Of a DNA stretch of 64,000 nucleotides, positions 58,196-64,000 are shown one piece after another. Origin of the DNA: Delphinus delphis. Lineage: Eukaryota; Chordata; Mammalia; Artiodactyla; Delphinidae. A program made the translations under genes and the position numbers. How positions within the stretch are numbered: the stretch's first letter is position 1; each line of letters opens with the position of its first letter. The notes below the pieces were generated by a model, which ran no database searches, had not been told where the DNA came from, and saw only the letters and a program-made list of their open reading frames with translations. The DNA lies in the NCBI RefSeq assembly GCF_949987515.2, contig NC_082689.1:62391246-62455245 (forward strand). The letters are read 5' to 3'.

Positions 58196-58790
58196 GATCT
58201 TTTTTTTAAAGTAGCTAGTAGTGTATATATGGGGGGGTGTACTTGTGTGTTATTTTACTTTTCTGAGTAATTGACACATGCAAATAGGAAAAGGCACAGA
58301 GGGAATTTACTGAAAAGTCTCTTCCTTGTCCATCAGCTACCATGTTTCTCCACTGTGAGACCAGTTTCTTCATACTGTAGTTTAAATGTATATACATTAT
58401 ATAAATGTATCCAAAAATTAAATTATACTCTGGTGGACAGTTTTACCATTTTTAAAGAAAAAATATTTTCATAATTAAACATTACATCATCAATTCGTGA
58501 TCATTATAGAATTAAAAATATAATTAAACAAAATAAAATATAAATGAAAAATCACCAGAAACGCTGCGATCCAGATTAGGCACTGTTAACATTTGAGTGT
58601 ACGTTCATCTCCTCTTCAAAATTTTTAAAAAATGTTACAAATAATAAATGAATATATGCTTATTGTTTAAAATTCAAGCAATACAGCAAAATTTGGAGTA
58701 AAATTTAGAAGCTCTTATTTCCACTCTATTCAATGTTTGTCTCTTTAAGTCCCATTTAACTCTTCAAAAATAGCTATTATTAAAAGTTTT

Positions 58791-59099
58791 TCTGGTTTTA
58801 TTGGCCACGTTGGGTCTTTGTAGCACATGGGCTTTCTCTAGTTGTGGCACGTGGGGGCTACTCTTCGCTGCGGTGCGCGGGCTTCTCATTGCAATGGCTT
58901 CTCTTGTTGCAGAGCACGGGCCCTAGGCGCGCGGACTTCAGTAGCTGTGGCTTGCGGGCTCTAGAGCGCAGGCTCAGTAGTTGTGGCGCACGGGCTTAGT
59001 TGGTCCGCGGCATGTGGGATCTTCCCGGACTAGGGCTCGAACCCATGTCCCCTGCATTGGCAGGCGGATTCTTAACCACTGCGCCACCAGGGAAGTCCC
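58791..59099 (-). mobile_element. CHR-type SINE, antisense
   Basis: 'attggccacgttgggtctttg' to head inverse 'actgcgccaccagggaagtccc'. Flanks 'taaaagtttt' at 58781-58790 and 59100-59109 are identical. Confidence 0.95.
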
Positions 59100-59209
59100 T
59101 AAAAGTTTTATAGCTATCACTTCAGGATGTTTTATTGCAGTTACTGATACTTCTTATATTCAGGACATATTTAAGTGTGTATATATTTTTTAACGTGGAT
59201 GTTATATAT

Positions 59210-59560
59210 TGTTCTGTGACTTTATTTTTTCATTCAACAGTATACCTTGAACATTTTTTATGCCAGAAAATATGGATCTGTCACATCTTTTAAAATAATC
59301 ATATTGTATACTAAACATGTACCATGATTTATTTAACTACATTATTACTGAGGGAAATTTGGATTCCACTCCCCCGCCCCATTTCTAACAATGCTGCAGT
59401 GAACATCCTTGAGCATATGTCTTTTGTGCAAAGATGTATTTATGTAGGATAGATTTCTTGAAATGGACTTGGATTTACATTTGGAGAGATACTGCCAAAT
59501 TGCCCTTTGAGAAGGTTTTAAGTATGCGTTCATTAATGATGTCTGATACACTTTTCTTTA
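59210..59560 (-). mobile_element. Old L1 3'-UTR-like relic, antisense
   Basis: 'tctaacaatgctgcagtgaacatccttgagc', 'aggatagatttcttgaaatgg', 'ctgccaaattgccctttgag'. Same type as 4905-5450. Confidence 0.5.
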
Positions 59561-60689
59561 TATTGTAACCAATTCTGGATAGTAATTTTTTTGTGATTTA
59601 ATGTGCAAAAACTGGTATCTTTTAATTTACATTTCTCTTAGTTTCTAGTAAGGCAGTGCATTTTCTCATGTGTAAATGTTCATTTGTTTTGGGTTTTGTT
59701 ATCATGAATTGGTTACTCCTTTGTTCTTCTGTGTAAGTTGTTTCATACTGAAATGTATGTTTATCATTGATTAATTAAAACGTGATTAATAAGTGTTTTT
59801 TACATATGACATATCGCATATTTGTGTCACCTTTTCTGAATGGTTTTCAGTATTTAGAAAATATTTATTTTTATGTGCTCAAATCTGTCTTTTTTCATTA
59901 CTATGAAAAAAAGGTTTTGGTTTTTGTATTTATATTTATTTGTCAAAATAACAAATGTCTAAGTGAGATAGACATGAATTCTCAGGATACATGTGTTGCC
60001 AAATTATGTATTCTTCATTTCTTTTAACCCTTAGTAAAAAGAGAAGGGAAATGTTGGATTTATTGTAAGTTTTTTCTTTGGTGGTGTAGCGACCCAAGGG
60101 TTAGTGCAAGTTAGGGATAGAGCTGTTGGCAGAGGGAGGCAAATATTTGACCAGTGATTCACCCTTGAGAAATCTCTCTTCTTATATTGGCTGTTGCAGC
60201 TCAGGTGTAATTACAGGTAGCAGCCTGATAGTCAGCAAGCTACCTGACCAGTGCTAAAACCTACAGGACATCCTCCCACTTACAGCCTTTGTGGGCTGTG
60301 TTTGGGCCCCAGGATCCCCTTTCATGTGGTCTTTGGCAATAGGGTGGAGGTTCAGGCAGGTTTAGGATTCGTTTTAGTTCTTTCTTTGGATTATCTTCAG
60401 TGTAGTCTAGGAGATTTTCCATTAGGCTCTGAGGTCAGCATAAATTCCTTTACTTACTCTTCACAGTGGGCTCTGTCTTTGCGAATGGTGGCCAAGTGTT
60501 ACTTATTCTCATTGCATTCTCAACTGCCCTATTTTTCCCTAAAATTTCTTGAAAATTCAGGTATGTGGGTAAGACCTTGCTTTAGTTTCTAGTAGTGGTA
60601 TAGAATTTTCCCCATACCATTGGTTGCACTGTGGGGAATTAGGAGGGGAATGATATGTGACATGTGAGCTTGGTTTGCCAGTTTGGTTC

Positions 60690-60945
60690 CAGAAGTCCTA
60701 CATCTTAAATTTATTAAGAAACATTCATAGAAAGTAGAGTAGTGGTTGTTAGCAGCTGGAAGAGGGCACAATGGTGAGTAATACAGGGTCTCTTTTTGGG
60801 ATGATGAAAAGATTCTCAAATTTAGTGGTGATGGTTGAAAATATCTATAAATGTTCTAAAAACAACTGAATTGTACACTTTAAGGGGTGCATTTTATGGT
60901 GTGAAAATTATATCTCAATAAAGCTGCCATTAAAATCTAAAAAAA
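60690..60945 (+). mobile_element. Old L1 3' end, sense
   Basis: 'agtagagtagtggttgttagcagctgg', 'ttgtacactttaaggggtgcattttatggtgtg', 'tatctcaataaagctg' and an A-run. Confidence 0.8.
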
Positions 60946-60967
60946 AAACAGAAAAAAGAAACATTCC

Positions 60968-61105
60968 AGGACTTCCCTGATGGTCCAACGGTTAAGACTC
61001 TGAGCTTCCACTGTAGGGGGCACGGGTTTGACCCCTGGTCGGGGAACTAAGATCCTGAATGCCGCGTGCTGTGGCCAAAAAGTAAAAAAACAAACCAAAC
61101 AAACA
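60968..61105 (+). mobile_element. Short CHR-type SINE, sense
   Basis: 'gacttccctgatggtccaacgg' head, 'ggtttgacccctggtcgggg', 'gtggccaaaaagtaaaaaaac' tail. It lies directly after the L1 tail. Flanks 'aagaaacattc' and 'aagaaattc' may be the target duplication. Confidence 0.9.
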
Positions 61106-61384
61106 AGAAATTCAATTACAAAATTATCACCATGTTGTATTCTGTTGAATGTTGATGCATGTGTCAGTTATATACAACTCAGAATGCATGTTACTTTAAA
61201 ATATTGTTAGGAATGGTGATGAGCCAATAAAAAGCCTCTTTAAGACAAAAGTAAAATTGGAATCATAACACTGGTATTAACCTGAGTGGAAACAGAGGAC
61301 TATATGGTAGAAAATGGAGGAGAAGAAGAGGATTTTTTCCCCCTTTTCTTGAATAATAAGAGTTTATTCCAGAGCAAAATTTCA

Positions 61385-61690
61385 AGAGAGGCTATTTATT
61401 TATTCATTCAATTGTCATTCATTGTTACATTTATTGAACAATGTTTGCCATCCACTATTCTAGTCACTGAGAATACAAAGATGAATACAATAGTCCTTTT
61501 TCCTTAAGAAGTTTACAATCTGGGGAGGAGGGTATAGGTATGGAACAAATAATTAGACTATGATAGTAAATATTTTGGGAAATATATATACAGAGTGTAT
61601 GGAAGAATATAAAATGGACAACTGATTCAGTCTAGAGAAGGCTTTTCAGAAGAGATCAGCTCCTGTACTTAATTCTGAAGAATGAGTAGG
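61385..61690 (-). mobile_element. LINE-2-like relic
   Basis: 'atttattcattcaattgtcattcattg', 'aagaagtttacaatctggggagg', 'gaaggcttttcagaagagatc' follow an L2 3' region inverse. Diverged. Confidence 0.6.
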
Positions 61691-62037
61691 AATAAGCCAT
61701 GCAAAGAGTAAGGGATGTAAAAGTATTTTAAGCAGAGGAAATAAAATGGGTGAAGGTCCACAGGTGAGACAGAATATGGTGGATTTGAATAACTACAAGA
61801 TGGCTGTAATATAGAGGACTAAGAGGGCAATGTTAAAGATGAGATCGGAGAGACAGGCAAGGGCCAGATCATGATGTGCCTTGTGCAAATTTGGGATGAC
61901 TCTCCTCTTTGAGCAGAGACCAAATTTTAATTCTTTTAATCCCTAAGAAATGGGAATTGCAGGTTCCAAGAGGCAAGACTTTTGCATGCTCTACTAATTG
62001 TATTACCAAGTGCTACCCAGGTGTCATCTGGTGGTGA

Positions 62038-62537
62038 TTTAAAATATATCCACACAGATTTGATATTCCTCCCTTCAGAGGACAGAGCCTAATTCCTTTC
62101 CCTCTTGAGTGTGGGCCATACATAGTAACTCATTTCCAAAGAATAAAATGAGGTAGAAGTAATGGTGTGTGACATCCTGAGATTAGGATATAAAAGGCAT
62201 TGTGGCTTTCTCCTTGGCATCTCTCTTGGATTGCTCATTCTGGGGAAGCTAAGTGCCATGTTATAAGATACTCAAGAAGCTCTGTGGAGAGGTCCATGTG
62301 TCAAGGAGCTGAGGCCTCCTGCCAATGGATATGTGAAAATTGGTTTTCCAGACTCTGTCAAGCCTTCAGATGATTACAGCTCCAACATTGTGACTGTAAT
62401 CTCTTGAGGACAACCCAGCTAGGCCACTCTCAGCTTCCTGAATCTCAGAAATGGTATGAGATAATAAATGTTTATTGTTTTAAGCCACTAAATTTAGGGG
62501 TAATTAGTTATTCAGCAATAGATGACTAAAACACCCT
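62038..62537 (+). mobile_element. MLT1-type MaLR LTR, sense
   Basis: Shares order with the 36.5-37.3 kb LTR: 'ggacagagcctaattcctttcc', 'catctctcttggattgctc', 'ggagctgaggcctcctgcc', 'gagataataaatgtttattgttttaagccac', 'ttattcagcaatagatgac'. No internal retroviral genes nearby. Confidence 0.83.
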
Positions 62538-62999
62538 GTACAGCTGCAGGCCCTGTACCTGAAAGTGAGATTTTTCACACGCTTCTTAAACAATCTCTAG
62601 GCTGCAGGCCTGGAGCAGTATAAGAGTCTGCCTGTGACTCACAGTGGGCATGATGAGGATAGGGCAAATAAGGGACTCTAGTGACACCAAAATCCCCCCA
62701 AAGACGGATTTTGACCAATAGCCTTAAACATAATTATTGAAAAGACACTTAAGAGTATAGACAAGGAATAATTCTATTTCCTTCTGTTGATAGGTAAGCC
62801 TTTCTCTAGGAAGAGGCCCATAGACCTTGCTTAAGAACAACTCAGTTACTGTTACTCTCATCAGCTTCCCAAGAAAAGGAAAAATCATCATAGGACAGCT
62901 TGCATCACTTTCTCCTGGATAAAGGAAGAGGGCTTAAGTGATCTTATTTGTTCCTACTGATTAAAAGCCATCCTAAATCTTGTAACTTCCAAATTTGTC

Positions 63000-63810
63000 A
63001 CTCTAGTCCAGACTCTCCCTTAAGTCCTAGTTTCACATATCTCACCACCTTTAAGACATCTCCATTTGGACATCTCTTACGTACCTCAGATTTAAAATGT
63101 CTAACACAGAATTATTGATTCTCCACACCCACAGTGGACTTCCTAGTGGCATCCTTACCAGTCAGTTGTTCAAACCAGAAACCTAGGAATCCATCTTTAT
63201 TTTCCTTTATTTCCCAAATCAAATTTATCAGCAATTCATGTTGATTTTTTTCTCCAAAACAAATCTTGAATTTATTGCTGTCATCTTAGTCCAAGCCACC
63301 CTCATATCCCATGGATTATTGCCTCAACCTCTTAACTGGCCTCCTATTCTCTCTTCCTAATCCCTTCTCCTTTCATCATCCAGAGAGATTTTATTAAAAT
63401 GAAAATTGATTTTATTATTCTCCTACCTAAAACATTTCAGTGACTTTCCATTCATTTAAGATAAAATGGAAACTCGACTATCTCTGGCAAGGCCTTGTGT
63501 CAAAGGGCCTCATCTACTTCCCAAACTCCTTTCCCACCACTCTTTCTCCTTGGTCATTATACCTCCATTACCCTGATCTTCCAGGCCTCAGGCTCCTGTC
63601 AGATCATTGCTTGCCACATGGCCTTTTCACATGCTTTTTCTCCTGTTGGGAATTTTACCTTCCCGTTCTTCATCTGTGGGCTTCTCATCAGCTCAAAGAG
63701 GTCTTCTTTGTCTTAGGGAACAGCTCTGTCCAAACAGCTTTCTCTGTTATGTAAAATAAATAACTCAATTGTTATTCTTTTTCTTGTCCTGTTATTTTCT
63801 TTTATATATA
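63000..63810 (+). mobile_element. LINE-2 segment, sense
   Basis: 'ttgcctcaacctcttaactggcctcc', 'catttcagtgactttccattc', 'ccaggcctcaggctcctgtcag' and 'gggaattttaccttcccg' follow the L2 3' kilobase. The 104-codon frame here is accidental. Confidence 0.7.
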
Positions 63811-63817
63811 TATATAT

Positions 63818-64000
63818 TTAAAATTTATTTATTTTCTTTATTTTTTTGGCTGCATCAGGTCTTAGTTGTGGCTCACGGGATGTTTTGTTGTGGCGCATGG
63901 GCTCTTCGTTGCAGCACGGGGGTTTCTCCCTATTTGAGGCGTGCAGGTTTTCTCTCTAGCTGTGGTGCACGGGTTCCAGAGCAGGTGGGCTTTGTAGTTT
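63818..64000 (-). mobile_element. CHR-type SINE, antisense, cut by the window end
   Basis: 'tttttttggctgcatcaggtcttagttgtgg' opening and 'gttgtggcgcatgggctcttcg' body. The tRNA-like head would lie beyond 64000. Confidence 0.85.

Larger units (their letters stand above)
57092..64000 (+). other. CFAP210: CFAP210 intron 4, open to the window edge
   Basis: At least 6.9 kb. It contains LTR-, L1-, L2- and SINE-derived pieces listed separately. I searched for a basic/acidic coiled-coil exon continuing from '..HLKQ' and saw none. Confidence 0.75.

Noticed and set aside
63440..63754. 104-codon plus-strand frame near the right edge
   Set aside because: It follows an L2 relic and does not resemble the coiled-coil continuation expected for CFAP210.

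Overview
The window is nuclear DNA from a placental mammal and almost certainly a cetacean. More than twenty copies of the tRNA-derived CHR-type SINE, whose head reads like 'cttccctggtggcgcagtgg', are scattered on both strands. Several belong to the GC-rich short type ending '..gcgtaccgcaaaaaa' that I associate with whales and dolphins. LINE-1 copies of several ages, LINE-2, MIR, MaLR LTRs and Tigger/hAT relics fill most of the rest. There are no prokaryotic signals. I cannot tell toothed from baleen whale by eye.

Three protein-coding genes are supported, in the arrangement of human chromosome 2q31.1. (1) KLHL23, minus strand: three coding exons at 22340-21128, 17793-17641 and 7033-6723 join in phase to 558 codons plus stop. 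A CpG-island promoter and a non-coding first exon lie at about 22.85-23.6 kb. (2) PHOSPHO2, minus strand: one intact coding exon at 41238-40513 (241 aa, HAD-type phosphatase). (3) CFAP210 (CCDC173), plus strand: the first four coding exons (46899-46962, 51822-52048, 56627-56800, 56898-57091). The rest of the gene runs past the right edge. PHOSPHO2 and CFAP210 are divergent around a second CpG island at about 46.4-46.96 kb, a probable bidirectional promoter.

Layout: 1-6.7 kb is KLHL23 3' UTR/downstream DNA with L1, a SINE and simple repeats. 6.7-23.6 kb is KLHL23, with a repeat-packed 10.6-kb intron that holds a twin-primed (5'-inverted) L1 carrying two nested SINEs, a Tigger1-derived MITE, a palindromic hAT-like MITE and much L2/MIR. 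23.7-40.5 kb separates the KLHL23 promoter from PHOSPHO2 and holds no confident gene; it contains a clean L1 insertion, nested L1/MLT1/SINE layers and a near-identical inverted duplication. 40.5-46.9 kb is PHOSPHO2 and its 5' region. 46.9-64 kb is CFAP210, with an antisense L1 in intron 2 and L1, LTR, L2 and SINE pieces in intron 4.

The three genes do not form a pathway: KLHL23 is a BTB-Kelch (Cullin-3 adaptor-type) protein, PHOSPHO2 a small phosphatase, and CFAP210 a coiled-coil protein of motile-cilium doublets. I found no new coding system. The most interesting structure is the inverted duplication at 38768-38930 / 40150-40315, which looks like the scar of a local inversion or template switch, with a short perfect hairpin 4 bp from one junction. 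Repeat-family names are recognised from memory and were not checked by alignment.
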